Part shown: piece by piece, positions 44,841 to 53,966 of the stretch
How positions within the stretch are numbered: position 1 is the stretch's first letter
How the letters are laid out: every line of letters starts with the position of its first letter
DNA from: Prado023 sp963818445
Lineage (GTDB): Bacteria > Actinomycetota > Actinomycetes > S36-B12 > CAIYMF01
Direction: 5' to 3'
DNA: 64,000 nt
Assembly: GCA_963818445.1 (NCBI GenBank)
Contig: CAWFSG010000019.1
Coordinates: forward strand, 248,001 to 312,000
The notes under the pieces: model-generated
Seen by the model: the letters and a program-made list of their open reading frames with translations, nothing else
Databases searched by the model: none
What the model was told of the DNA's origin: nothing
Translations under genes and position numbers: made by a program

Positions 44841-44890
44841 TCCGTTCGGATGCTGGCCACGCAATCATTCCTTCCGTTATGCTGACGGAA
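44841..44890 (+). promoter_or_regulatory. kamA promoter and overlapping inverted repeats
   Basis: TATGCT (44878-44883) is six bases before the kamA ATG. It sits inside TTCCGT-N7-ACGGAA (44872-44890). A second palindrome TCCG-TT-CGGA is at 44841-44850. Together these look like a repressor site controlling kamA and the divergent kdd operon. Confidence 0.5.
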
Positions 44891-46308
44891 TGACGGACAT
44901 CCTTGACCCGTTCCTGCCGACCGCTGTTCAGGATCTGCACGTCCCTGAACAGCCCTACATGTACGGGCGCGTGATCCTGTCCGAACCGGACTGGACCCGG
45001 TTCCCCGGATGGGCGGACGTGACCGAGGAGCAGTGGCGCTCAGCCCAGTGGCAGCGGGCGCACTGCATCAAGAACTCACGGCAGTTGCGCGACCTCATGG
45101 GCGATCTGCTCGATGAGCGGGTGTATGACGACCTGGATGCGGACCTGGCCTACAAGGCCACGATGTCCATGTTGGTCCCGCCGCAGATGATCAACACGAT
45201 GATGCGCGGCACGTCACCCGCCGGACCGGGCTCGTTGACCGACGCCTTCTACGCCGACCCGATCCGTCGCTACATGCTGCCGATGTTCACCGACCGCCTG
45301 GCCGAGTGGGGCAGCCATCCGTACGCATCGCGCGACTCCCTGCACGAGCAGGCAATGTGGGTCGCCGAGGGCCTGACCCACCGCTACCCGACGAAGGTCC
45401 TGGCTGAGCTGCTGAGCACCTGCCCCCAGTACTGCGGGCACTGCACCCGCATGGACCTCGTGGGCAACTCCACGCCGAGCGTGGACAAGATGAAGCTGGT
45501 GCTCAAGCCGGTGGACCGGCAGGAGGCGCACATGGCCTACCTGCGCACGCACCCGCAGGTGCGCGACGTGGTCGTCTCGGGCGGCGATGTCGCCAACCTG
45601 CCCTGGCCGCGGCTGGAGTCCTACCTCGACCAGTTGCTCGACATCGACAACATCCGCGACATCCGGCTGGCGACGAAGGCGCTCATGGCGGTCCCCCAGC
45701 ACTGGCTGTCCCCCGATGTCGTCGACGGGATGGGCCGGGTGGCGGCCAAGGCCCGGTCCCGCGGGGTGTCGCTGGCCATCCATACGCACGTGAACAACGC
45801 CGCGTCCGTCACGCCGCTCGTGGCGGAGGCCGTTCGGGCGATGTTCGACGCCGGCGTCCGCGACGTGCGCAACCAGGGAGTCCTGCTCGAGGGCGTCAAC
45901 GCCACCTCGACCGACCTGCTCGACCTGAGCTTCACGCTGCTCGACGGTGCCGGGATCATGCCCTACTACTTCTACATGTGCGACATGATCCCCAATGCCG
46001 AGCACTGGCGGGTCCCCCTGCACAAGGCCCAGGAGATGCAGCACGCCATCATGGGCTACCTGCCCGGCTTCGCCACCCCCCGGATCGTGTGCGACGTGCC
46101 CTTCGTCGGCAAGCGCTGGGTGCACCAGGTGCACACCTACGACCAGGTCCTCGGGATCTCGGAGTGGACCAAGAACTACCGGACCGGCATCGAGTTCGAC
46201 GACCCGAACGCCCTGACGCGCAACTACCGCTACTACGACCCGATCCACACCCTGCCCGAGGAGGGCCAGCGGTGGTGGGCCCGCCATGCCGACGAGGATC
46301 CCAGCTGA
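44890..46308 (+). CDS. kamA: Lysine 2,3-aminomutase
   Basis: A 472-residue radical-SAM, PLP enzyme converting L-lysine to L-beta-lysine. Cys178-x3-Cys182-x2-Cys185 (CPQYCGHC) binds the [4Fe-4S] cluster. Both Asp residues that hold the side-chain amine of lysine in characterised enzymes are placed as expected: Asp365 (YMCDM) and Asp402 (VCDVPFVGK), and Lys408 is the likely PLP lysine. The flanking GGDVANLPW and HTHVNN strands fit the family. The cluster loop differs from the usual CSMYCRHC, so it is a diverged branch. Leaderless ATG start. Converges with the AsnC-type regulator. Confidence 0.94.
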   Translation: MTDILDPFLPTAVQDLHVPEQPYMYGRVILSEPDWTRFPGWADVTEEQWRSAQWQRAHCIKNSRQLRDLMGDLLDERVYDDLDADLAYKATMSMLVPPQMINTMMRGTSPAGPGSLTDAFYADPIRRYMLPMFTDRLAEWGSHPYASRDSLHEQAMWVAEGLTHRYPTKVLAELLSTCPQYCGHCTRMDLVGNSTPSVDKMKLVLKPVDRQEAHMAYLRTHPQVRDVVVSGGDVANLPWPRLESYLDQLLDIDNIRDIRLATKALMAVPQHWLSPDVVDGMGRVAAKARSRGVSLAIHTHVNNAASVTPLVAEAVRAMFDAGVRDVRNQGVLLEGVNATSTDLLDLSFTLLDGAGIMPYYFYMCDMIPNAEHWRVPLHKAQEMQHAIMGYLPGFATPRIVCDVPFVGKRWVHQVHTYDQVLGISEWTKNYRTGIEFDDPNALTRNYRYYDPIHTLPEEGQRWWARHADEDPS

Positions 46309-46311
46309 GCG

Positions 46312-46749
46312 CTACTCGACCTGTCGGTCCTCGAACGGGACCGACAGCACGACCGTGGTGCGCGTCGAGACCCCGGCGATCGCGCGGATCTCGCTGAGCA
46401 GCGCCTCCAGGGCCACCGGGGACGCCACCCGGACCTTGAGGATGTAGGCCTCGTCGCCTGCCACCGAGTAGCAGGCCTCAACGCCCTTGATCCTGGCGAT
46501 CTTCTTGGGTGCCTGATCCTCGGCCGAGGCGTCGAAGGCCTTGATGGACACGAAGGCCGTCAGCGACAGCCCCAGGGCCTCGGGGTCGATGATGGCGCGG
46601 TACCCGCGGATGACACCGCGCTTCTCGAGCCGGCGGACCCTCTGGTGCACCGCCGACGTGGACAGGCCGGTCTCCTTGCCCAGGTCGGTGAAGGACATGC
46701 GGCCGTCCTGCGCCAGAAGTGCGACGATCCGGTGGTCGATGTCCTCCAT
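46312..46749 (-). CDS. Lrp/AsnC family transcriptional regulator
   Basis: A 145-residue regulator: N-terminal winged helix-turn-helix (DHRIVALLAQDGRMSFTDLGKETGLSTSAVHQRVRRLEKRGVIRGY) and a C-terminal ligand-binding RAM domain (AFVSIKAFDASAEDQAPKKIARIKGVEACYSVAGDEAYILKVRV). Such proteins sense amino acids, and position next to kamA makes lysine or beta-lysine a natural effector; the inverted repeats ahead of kamA are its likely site (inference). Start is supported by TAGGAT seven bases upstream. Confidence 0.94.
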   Translation of the reverse strand: MEDIDHRIVALLAQDGRMSFTDLGKETGLSTSAVHQRVRRLEKRGVIRGYRAIIDPEALGLSLTAFVSIKAFDASAEDQAPKKIARIKGVEACYSVAGDEAYILKVRVASPVALEALLSEIRAIAGVSTRTTVVLSVPFEDRQVE

Positions 46750-46756
46750 GAGCGTG

Positions 46757-46762
46757 ATCCTA
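46757..46762 (-). promoter_or_regulatory. -10 hexamer TAGGAT, leaderless start of AsnC gene
   Basis: TAGGAT on the - strand is seven bases before the ATG at 46749 and overlaps the stop codon of the acyl-CoA dehydrogenase gene. Confidence 0.45.
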
Positions 46763-47902
46763 GCCGCGGGCCAGGGCTCGCCCGATGACCACTCGCTGGA
46801 TCTGGTTGGTGCCCTCGACGATCTGCAGGACCTTCGCCTCGCGCATGTAGCGCTCCACGGGGAAGTCGGTGGTGTACCCAGCCCCGCCGAGGACCTGGAC
46901 CGCGTCGGTCGTGACCCGCATCGCAACGTCGGTGGCCAGCAGCTTCGCGCGGGCCGCGGGCAGGGTGAACGGCCGACCCGCGTCCTTGAGCCGCGCGGCC
47001 TCGAGCAGCAGCGCCCGGGCGGCGTGGACCTGGGTGTCCATGTCGGCCAGCATGAACTGCAGCCCCTGGAACCCGGAGATGGCCTGCCCGAACGCCTGTC
47101 GCTCGCGGGCGTAGCCGACCGCCTCCGCGAGAGCACCCCGGGCCAGCCCGACCGCGCACGCGGCGATGCCCAGGCGCCCGGCATCCAGGGCCTGCATCGC
47201 GATCCGGAAGCCATCCCCCGGCGCCCCGACGAGGTCCTCGGCCGGCACCTGGGCACCATCGAGGATCACCTGGGCGGTCGGCGAGGACATCATCCCCATC
47301 TTGTGCTCGGGGGTCGCGAACGCCATCCCGGGCGTGGCCGCCGGCGTCACCAGGCAGCTGATCCCCTTCGCTCCGGTGTCACCCGTGCGGACCATCAGGT
47401 TGTAGAAGTCGGCCACCCCCGCGTGCGTGATCCAGGCCTTGGTGCCGGTCACCTGGTACTGGTCACCGACGAGTTCCGCGCGCGTCGTGAGCGCTGCGGC
47501 GTCGGAGCCGCAGTGCGGCTCGGAGAGGCAGTAGGCCCCCAACGCCTGGCCACCGAGCATCGTGGGCAACCACCGATCGCGCTGATCGTCGCTGCCCCAC
47601 GCCACCACCGGGAAGCACGAGAGCACGTGCACCGAGACGCCCAGCGACACCGTCATCCACCGGGCAGCGAGCTCCTCGAGCACCTGCAGGTACACCTCGT
47701 AGGGCTGCCCGCCGCCGCCGAGCTCCTCCGGGTACGGCAGGGCCAGCAGGCCGGCCCGGCCCAGGGTGGCGAAGACCTCCCGCGGGAACTCACCGGCCGC
47801 CTCCGCCGCAGCGGCCCGGGGGGCCAGCTCCCGCTCAGCGATCTCGGCCGTGAGGTCGAGCAGGTCGCCCGCCTCGGGCGTGGGCAGCATGCGATCGGTC
47901 AT
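46760..47902 (-). CDS. Acyl-CoA dehydrogenase
   Basis: A 380-residue FAD-dependent acyl-CoA dehydrogenase. AYCLSEPHCGSDAAALTTRAE, GTKAWITHAGVADFYNLMVRT, KMGMMSSPTAQVILDGAQVPAEDLVG and the C-terminal QVLGGAGYTTDFPVERYMREAKVLQIVEGTNQIQRVVIGR, including the catalytic Glu in VEGTNQ, are all standard. In the lysine route crotonyl-CoA from Kal can be reduced to butyryl-CoA by such an enzyme, so its position beside the island is apt. It is of the short-chain type in length, but chain specificity is not proved. Confidence 0.9.
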   Translation of the reverse strand: MTDRMLPTPEAGDLLDLTAEIAERELAPRAAAAEAAGEFPREVFATLGRAGLLALPYPEELGGGGQPYEVYLQVLEELAARWMTVSLGVSVHVLSCFPVVAWGSDDQRDRWLPTMLGGQALGAYCLSEPHCGSDAAALTTRAELVGDQYQVTGTKAWITHAGVADFYNLMVRTGDTGAKGISCLVTPAATPGMAFATPEHKMGMMSSPTAQVILDGAQVPAEDLVGAPGDGFRIAMQALDAGRLGIAACAVGLARGALAEAVGYARERQAFGQAISGFQGLQFMLADMDTQVHAARALLLEAARLKDAGRPFTLPAARAKLLATDVAMRVTTDAVQVLGGAGYTTDFPVERYMREAKVLQIVEGTNQIQRVVIGRALARG

Positions 47903-47908
47903 ATCGAC

Positions 47909-47914
47909 ACGCTA
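47909..47914 (-). promoter_or_regulatory. -10 hexamer TAGCGT, leaderless start
   Basis: TAGCGT on the - strand is six bases before the ATG at 47902. Confidence 0.4.
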
Positions 47915-47929
47915 CTCCCGCGGCGATGG

Positions 47930-47935
47930 CAGGAT
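47930..47935 (+). promoter_or_regulatory. -10-like hexamer CAGGAT, leaderless start
   Basis: CAGGAT is seven bases before the ATG at 47943. Confidence 0.4.
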
Positions 47936-47942
47936 GCGACCC

Positions 47943-48863
47943 ATGCTGATGCTGCTGGACTCCGCCGGGCTGTACTACCGCGCCTTCCACGGGGTCCCGG
48001 ACTCCATCACGGCCCCCGACGGAACGCCGGTCAATGCGGTGCGCGGGTTCCTGGACATGTGCGCAGCGCTGGTCGCCTCGCGACAACCCACGGGTCTGGT
48101 CGCCTGCTGGGACGACGACTGGCGCCCGCAGTGGCGCGTCGACCTGCTCGCGTCCTACAAGGCGCACCGGGTGGCCGCCGACGGGGCCGAGGACGAGCCC
48201 GAGGCGCTGGGGGTGCAGGTCGGGATCATCGCCGCGGTCCTGGCCGCCCTGGGCATCGCCCGCGTGGGGGCCGCGGACTTCGAGGCCGACGACGTGATCG
48301 CCACCCTGGCCCGACGACACTCCGCCCGGGGGGAGGTGGTGGAGGTGGTGACCGGCGACCGCGACCTCATCCAGCTCGTCGACGATGCCTCCGGAGTCCG
48401 CGTGCTCTACACGGGACGTGGGATCCGGCGGGTGGAGGTCCTCGATGAGGCGGCCGTGGTCGCCGCCCACGGGGTCCGTCCCCAGCAGTACACCGACCTG
48501 GCCATCCTGCGCGGTGACCCGTCCGACGGGCTCCCCGGCGTGCCCGGGATCGGCGCGAAGACAGCGGCCGGCCTGCTGGCACGCTTCACCGACATGGACG
48601 GGATCCTGCGCGCCGTCGACGCCGACGGCAGCGGGGTGAGCCCGCGGATCGCCGCCTCGCTGCGCGACAACCGCGACTATCTGGCCCGCGCTGAGCAGGT
48701 GGTGCGCGCCGCGGACGTGCCGCTGGACGAGGTCGACGTTCGCATCCCCGACCAGCCGGCCGATGCCGAGGCCCTGAGGGCCCTGGCCGAGCGCTGGGGC
48801 ATCGGTGCACCGATCGAACGGCTCCAGGACGCCATGGCCGCGACCGTTGCCGGCAGCGCCTGA
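47943..48863 (+). CDS. 5'-3' exonuclease (PolI N-terminal-like)
   Basis: A 306-residue FEN/5'-exonuclease, as in the N-terminal domain of DNA polymerase I. LLDSAGLYYRAFHGVP carries the first metal Asp, ADFEADDVIATLARR the EADD metal motif, VTGDRDLIQLVD the GDRD motif, and DPSDGLPGVPGIGAKTAAGLL the H3TH DNA-binding motif. Similar to Rv2090, which also lies next to helY. It acts on flap or RNA-primer DNA. Converges with the next gene by six bases. Confidence 0.94.
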   Translation: MLMLLDSAGLYYRAFHGVPDSITAPDGTPVNAVRGFLDMCAALVASRQPTGLVACWDDDWRPQWRVDLLASYKAHRVAADGAEDEPEALGVQVGIIAAVLAALGIARVGAADFEADDVIATLARRHSARGEVVEVVTGDRDLIQLVDDASGVRVLYTGRGIRRVEVLDEAAVVAAHGVRPQQYTDLAILRGDPSDGLPGVPGIGAKTAAGLLARFTDMDGILRAVDADGSGVSPRIAASLRDNRDYLARAEQVVRAADVPLDEVDVRIPDQPADAEALRALAERWGIGAPIERLQDAMAATVAGSA

Positions 48864-48869
48864 GGGCCG

Positions 48870-49376
48870 TCAGTGCCGGACGGTCCCGGGCGAGCCGAGG
48901 ATGATCGACGTGCTGCCGCCCCGGCGTGGACGTGGCGGCTGGTGGCTTCGCAGGTCGACTGTCTCCGGGTCACCGGCACCGACCTCGACCACCAGGCGGA
49001 CAGCCCGACGGACCCATTGCTGGTCGGACTCGCGCGGGACGAGGACGACGGGCACCGCGGATTGGACCCGGGCCAGGGGACCCAGGTCCGAGCCCTCGCC
49101 TGCGAGCACCACGATCGCCGACAGGGTGTCGAGGTGGACGCTGCGGGCCACGGAGGTGAGGCATTCCGGGTCCAGCCCGGCGTCTGCCAGGATCAGGATG
49201 CGCCCCGGCATCCAATCCAGCGCGGCGCGAACTGATTGGGGCGATGTGCCGCGAACACTGAGGCCCGCGACCTTGCCCACCCCCGTGCCACGCACCGGCC
49301 TGGCGGCGCACTCCCGCCCATCGACGAACAGTGCGGCCACAAGGGCATGCCCACTGCGCAGTCGCTGGCTGGCCAC
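48870..49376 (-). CDS. Hypothetical protein, 168 aa
   Basis: Not recognised. It looks like a small alpha/beta protein: a basic N-terminus (MASQRLRSGHALVAALFVDGRECAA), a strand-helix unit (GRILILADAGLDPECLTSVARSV) and a second one (TLSAIVVLAGEGSDLGPLARVQS), then PVVLVPRESDQQWVRRAVRLVVEVG and a Pro/Gly-rich tail. The pattern of two VxxL strands might suit a nucleotide-binding or sensor fold. The start codon is uncertain (GTG at 49376 has the ribosome site too near). It lies between helY and the exonuclease gene. Confidence 0.5.
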   Translation of the reverse strand: MASQRLRSGHALVAALFVDGRECAARPVRGTGVGKVAGLSVRGTSPQSVRAALDWMPGRILILADAGLDPECLTSVARSVHLDTLSAIVVLAGEGSDLGPLARVQSAVPVVLVPRESDQQWVRRAVRLVVEVGAGDPETVDLRSHQPPRPRRGGSTSIILGSPGTVRH

Positions 49377-49457
49377 ACCTCCATACTGCTCCGCAATGAC
49401 CCACCGGCCAAGGCCAGGGGGGCCTCGACTAGGTCACATTTCTGTCGCAAGCTCACG

Positions 49458-52188
49458 TCACTCGGCGATCGTGACGGCCACCACCCCGCGGCGGATGGAG
49501 TCGATCGCGGTTCGCGCTGCCTCGGCCAGCGGCGATCCCGGTCCGGCGGCCACCAGCTGTCCGAGGAAGTCCATGACCTGCTTGCACCACCGCACGAAGT
49601 CGCCGGCCGTCAGCTCCGAGCCCTCCAGCACCGATCGCAGCGTCCCACCCGCGGCCCACCGGTGGACCGCCCATGCGAACCCGAGGTCCGGCTGACGGGT
49701 GGCCGGCAGCCCATGTCGCCGCTCGAGCACCTCAAGCGCACCCCAGACCTGCATCGTCTCGTCAAGGGTCGAATGCAGGGCCCCCGGGACCCGCGGGGGT
49801 GCTGCGCCCGGTTCCGAGCTGCCCCGGGACTCGTACACGAGCGCCGAGCACGCTGCTGCCAGCTCGGGTGCGCTCAGCCCGTCCCAGAGGCCCTGGCGCA
49901 GGCACTGCATCGCCAGCAGGTCGGACTCGCCGTAGATGCGGCTGAGCTGCTTGCCCGCGTCGGTCACCGATGGGGTGTCGACGGGACCTGTCAGGTAGCC
50001 CAGCTCCATGAGGACGACGCAGATGCGGTCGAACTGCCGGGCGATGGAGTTGGTGCGTCCCTCGAGGCGGCGCTGCAGGCCCGCAGTCTCGGTGCGCAGG
50101 CGATGGGCCCGCTCGGCCCACCGGGCATGCTGCTCCCGGTCCGCGCACCCGTGGCACGGGTGGGCCCGCATCCTGGCGCGCAGCTGGGCCAGCTCGGCGT
50201 CCTCGTCGTGGGCGCGTGCGCGTCTGCCTGGCCTGGCGATCTCCATCCCATCGGTGCGCGTGCGCAGTAGTGCGGCCAGCTCCCGCCGGGAGTTGGCCGA
50301 CCTCGGCGAGAACGAGCGCGGGATCCGCACCCGGTCCAGCACCTGCGGCGGCACCGGGAAGTCGACCGTGCCCAGGCGCCGGACCTGCCGGTCGATGGTC
50401 AGGACGAACGGTCGCGGGTCCTCCCCGAGGGACAATCCCGGGTCGATCACCACCGCCACGCCGGCGCGCCGCCCCGTCGGCACGACGATCACATCACCGG
50501 GGACGAGGTCGGCCAGGGCCTCGGCAGCCTCGCTGCGACGGGCCGCGGCCCCCGCGCGCGCCATCCCCTTCTCCTTGGCCGAGATCTCCTGGCGGATCGC
50601 GGCGTAGGCGGCGAAGTCGCCGAGGTGGCAGCTCATCGACTCCTCGTACCCGGCGATCGCCTCGGAGTTGCGCTGGATCTGGCGGGCCAGCCCGACGATG
50701 CCGCGATCGGCCTGGAACTGGGCGAACGAGGACTCCAGGACCTCCCGGGCCGCTGACTTCCCGAGCCCGTCAACGAGGTTGACGGCCATGTTGTAGCTGG
50801 GACGGAAACTCGAGATGAGCGGGTACGTGCGGGTGGAGGCCAGGCCGGCGAGCGCCCCCGGGTCGATCCCCTGGTGCCAGACGACGACCGCGTGCCCCTC
50901 GACGTCGATGCCGCGGCGACCCGCCCGCCCGGTCAGCTGTGTGTACTCCCCCGGCGTGATCGGGGCGTGGGTCTCACCGTTCCACTTCACCAGGCGCTCG
51001 AGCACCACCGCGCGGGCGGGCATGTTGATGCCCAGGGCCAGGGTCTCGGTGGCGAAGACCACCTTGACCAGCCCCTCCTGGAACAGCTCCTCGACCGCCT
51101 CCTTGAACGTGGGGATCAGTCCTGCGTGGTGCGCGGCGATCCCGCGCTCGAGCGCCGTCGAGCCAGGCGTCGAAGCCCAGGACCGCGAGGTCCGAGGGCG
51201 GCAGGTCCACGAACCGCGCGAGGACCCGCTCGCGGATCTCCAGTCGCTCGGCCGGGGTGGTCAGCTGCAGTCCGGCGTGCAGGCACTGCTCGACGGCCGC
51301 CTCGCAGCCGGCACGACTGAAGATGAAGTTGATGCAGGGCAGGAGGTCCGCACGCTGCAGGGCGCGGATGACGTCGGGACGCTGGGTGCCGGGCAGGGGG
51401 CGCGGCCGGCGCCCCCCACGCTGCGGCCGGCCCGGGGCCGGGCGGTTGGGCCCGCCGATCCTGCCACCTCCGCCCCGATGGTCCCGCCGGGCCTTGTCGA
51501 TGCGCTGGTCGTCGCGGGCCAGGCGCACGAGCTCGGGGTTGACCGCCCTGCCCCGCTCGTCGACGAACAGGTCGTGCAGGGTCCCGTCGGCGATCACGTG
51601 CTGCCACAGCGGAACCGGCCGGTGCTCCTCGACCACGATGTCGGTGTCGCCGCGCACCTCGGCCAGCCAGGCACCGAACTCCTCGGCGTTGCTGACGGTC
51701 GCCGACAGCGCGACCACGCTGACGTGCTCAGGGAGGTTGATGATGACCTCCTCCCACACGGGCCCGCGCTCCCGGTCGGCCAGGTAGTGCACCTCGTCCA
51801 TGACGACGAACTCCAGGCCGGTGAGCGTGTGCGACCCGGCGTAGAGCATGTTGCGCAGGACCTCGGTGGTCATCACGACCACCGCGGCATCCCCGTTGAT
51901 GGAGTTGTCCCCGGTGAGCAGTCCGACCCGCTCGGCGCCGTAGCGCTCGACGAGGTCGTTGTACTTCTGGTTCGACAGCGCCTTGATCGGCGTCGTGTAG
52001 AAGCACTTCGTGGACCGTTCGACGGCAAGGTGGACCGCGAACTCCCCCACCACGGTCTTGCCCGACCCGGTGGGCGCCGCGACCAGGACTCCGCGCCCGG
52101 CCAGGATGCTGGCGCAGGCCTTCTCCTGGAAGGCGTCCAGCCCGAACTCGTAGAGTCCGCGGAACCGGGCCAGCGCGGCATCGTCCAT
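49458..52188 (-). CDS. helY: HelY/Ski2-like DEAD/DEAH-box helicase, frame-disrupted
   Basis: A Ski2/Mtr4-like RNA helicase of about 909 residues, split at about 51150-51158. The first frame (from 52188) has the Q-motif (FGLDAFQEKAC), Walker A APTGSGKT, Walker B VVMDEVHYL and motif III SATVSN; the second (from 51062 in the other frame) has FATETLALGINMPARAVV, QLTGRAGRRGID (motif VI) and the helical DSHCT-type C-terminal region. Removing one base near GACGGCGCTCG restores DAWLDGLERGIAAHHAGLIPTF. Homologue of Rv2092c HelY; unwinds RNA, probably in decay or ribosome-related work. Essential-type gene, so the break is probably not real. Confidence 0.92.
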
Positions 52189-52198
52189 GGCGCTGACG

Positions 52199-53092
52199 CT
52201 ACCGGGGGACGAGCACCTGCACCCCGTCCGGCACGGCCGTGACGGTCACCGGAAGTGGGGCGACCCGCTCCCCGTCGGCGTAGGCGATCTGGCCGGGGGC
52301 ATCCAGGGTCGCGCAGGTGACGCGGCGCGACTCCACGTCGGGATGCTGCAGGTGCTTGCCGGTGTACACCTTGGGGAACACGGTGAGAAGGCGGCGCCGG
52401 GGCATGCTGTGCACCCAGATCAGGTCCAGGAGCCCGTCGTGCATGTCGGCCCCGGCACAGACCAGCATCCCGCCGCCGAAGGCCGGGCCGTTGCCCACGG
52501 AGACCAGCATCCCGTCGTCGACCACGACCTCGCCGTCCAGCTCGGCCCGGTACGGGATCGGCCGGAAGGTGCGCAGCACGGCCAGCATCGCCCGGATGTA
52601 CAGGGCGGTGCCACTGGGCCAGGTCATCTGGTTGGCCTTCTCGTTCGCACTCGAGTCGAACCCGGAGGACATCACGCACAGGAAGTGCCGGATGGTCCCG
52701 TCGCCGGCCTCGATGCGACCGACGTCGAACGCCCTGCGCGTGCCGGTCAGGACCACCGACACCGCTGATTCCGGGCTCGCCCCGGTCAGGCCGACGGAGT
52801 TCGCGGCATCGTTGCCGGTCCCGAGCGGGACGATCCCCAGGGCCGTGTCCGTGCCGACCACCGCCTGCAGCGCCTGGTGGACGGTGCCATCGCCACCGAC
52901 CGCCACGAGGATGTCCAGGCCCTCGGCCATCGCGTCGGCCAGCATCTGCTCGGCCTGCGCGGCGGACTCTCCCTGGATGGCCACGATGTGGTCACCGCGG
53001 CTGGCCAGGCCGCGCAGGACGGCGGCGCTGTGCCGACCCACCCGGCCCGCCCCGGACGCGGGATTGACCAGGACTCCGATGCGACGCTCCAC
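52199..53092 (-). CDS. Diacylglycerol/lipid kinase (YegS/DgkB family)
   Basis: A 297-residue lipid kinase. VLVNPASGAGRVGRHSAAV, VAVGGDGTVHQALQAV (GGDGT ATP motif), GIVPLGTGNDAANSVGL and the C-terminal domain with GNGPAFGGGMLV, DGLLDLIWV and YADGERV are typical. It phosphorylates diacylglycerol or a related lipid at the membrane face. It lies between helY and tatC, on the same strand. Confidence 0.94.
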   Translation of the reverse strand: MERRIGVLVNPASGAGRVGRHSAAVLRGLASRGDHIVAIQGESAAQAEQMLADAMAEGLDILVAVGGDGTVHQALQAVVGTDTALGIVPLGTGNDAANSVGLTGASPESAVSVVLTGTRRAFDVGRIEAGDGTIRHFLCVMSSGFDSSANEKANQMTWPSGTALYIRAMLAVLRTFRPIPYRAELDGEVVVDDGMLVSVGNGPAFGGGMLVCAGADMHDGLLDLIWVHSMPRRRLLTVFPKVYTGKHLQHPDVESRRVTCATLDAPGQIAYADGERVAPLPVTVTAVPDGVQVLVPR

Positions 53093-53123
53093 GGCGTGCA
53101 GGCTACTGCAGGGCAGGGCTGAG

Positions 53124-53966
53124 TCAGGCGTCCAACGGCGATGTCTCGTCGTCGTCCCATTCCGGTTCGGCGGCCCTGCGCCGGGAGCGGCGGCGATCGT
53201 TGAGCCAGCAGACCCCGCCGGCCAGGAGCATCAGCACCAGCATCGGCACGGCCAGGATCGCGAGGTTGAACGGGTCACCGGTGGGGGTGGCCACGGCCGC
53301 GAACACCACGACCCCCAGCACGATCCACCGCCACCACGACCACAGGCGCTTCGCGGAGAGCACCCCGGCGAAGTTCAGGCCCACGACCAGCAGCGGCAGC
53401 ATGAACCCGAGGCCGAAGACCAGCATCATCCGAAGGAAGAACGACAGGTAGCGATCGACGGAGATGATGTTCTCGATGTTCTCCGGGGTGAAGCCGAGCA
53501 GGATCTGCAGGCCCTGGGGCATCACCCAGTAGGCCAGGGCGGCCCCACCGAGGAACATCGGCGTCGCGACGACGGCGAACCCGAGCGCCCAACGGCGCTC
53601 GTTGCGGTGCAGGCCAGGGGTCACGAACCGCCAGAGCTGGTAGAGCCAGACCGGGGTCGCCAGCAGGATCCCGGCGACGCCGGCGACCTTCAGCTGCATC
53701 ACGAACGGATCGGCCACGCCTGTGAACGCCAGTGTCATCTCCCGACCGCTCGCCTGCGTCTCGGCCACGACGGCGTCGAAGGGGGCACGGATGAGCGCGA
53801 AGATCTCGTCGTAGAAGAACCAGGCCACGGCCATGCCCACGGAGATCGCGAGCAGGGACTTCACCAGCCGGGAGCGCAACTCACCCAGGTGCTCGCGCAG
53901 CGGCATCGCCGCCTCGGCGTTGCCCTTGCGGTCCTTGGTCCCGCCGGTCACGGGCGGGGAGCTCAC
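53124..53966 (-). CDS. tatC: Sec-independent protein translocase TatC
   Basis: A 280-residue TatC with six membrane segments. MPLREHLGELRSRLVKSLLAI is the conserved N-terminal start, and FVTPGLHRNERRW carries the conserved Phe-Val-xPxL and Glu for signal-peptide binding. The C-terminus is a basic then acidic tail. It binds twin-arginine signal peptides. Its start overlaps the tatA stop by four bases, so the two are coupled. Confidence 0.97.
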   Translation of the reverse strand: MSSPPVTGGTKDRKGNAEAAMPLREHLGELRSRLVKSLLAISVGMAVAWFFYDEIFALIRAPFDAVVAETQASGREMTLAFTGVADPFVMQLKVAGVAGILLATPVWLYQLWRFVTPGLHRNERRWALGFAVVATPMFLGGAALAYWVMPQGLQILLGFTPENIENIISVDRYLSFFLRMMLVFGLGFMLPLLVVGLNFAGVLSAKRLWSWWRWIVLGVVVFAAVATPTGDPFNLAILAVPMLVLMLLAGGVCWLNDRRRSRRRAAEPEWDDDETSPLDA

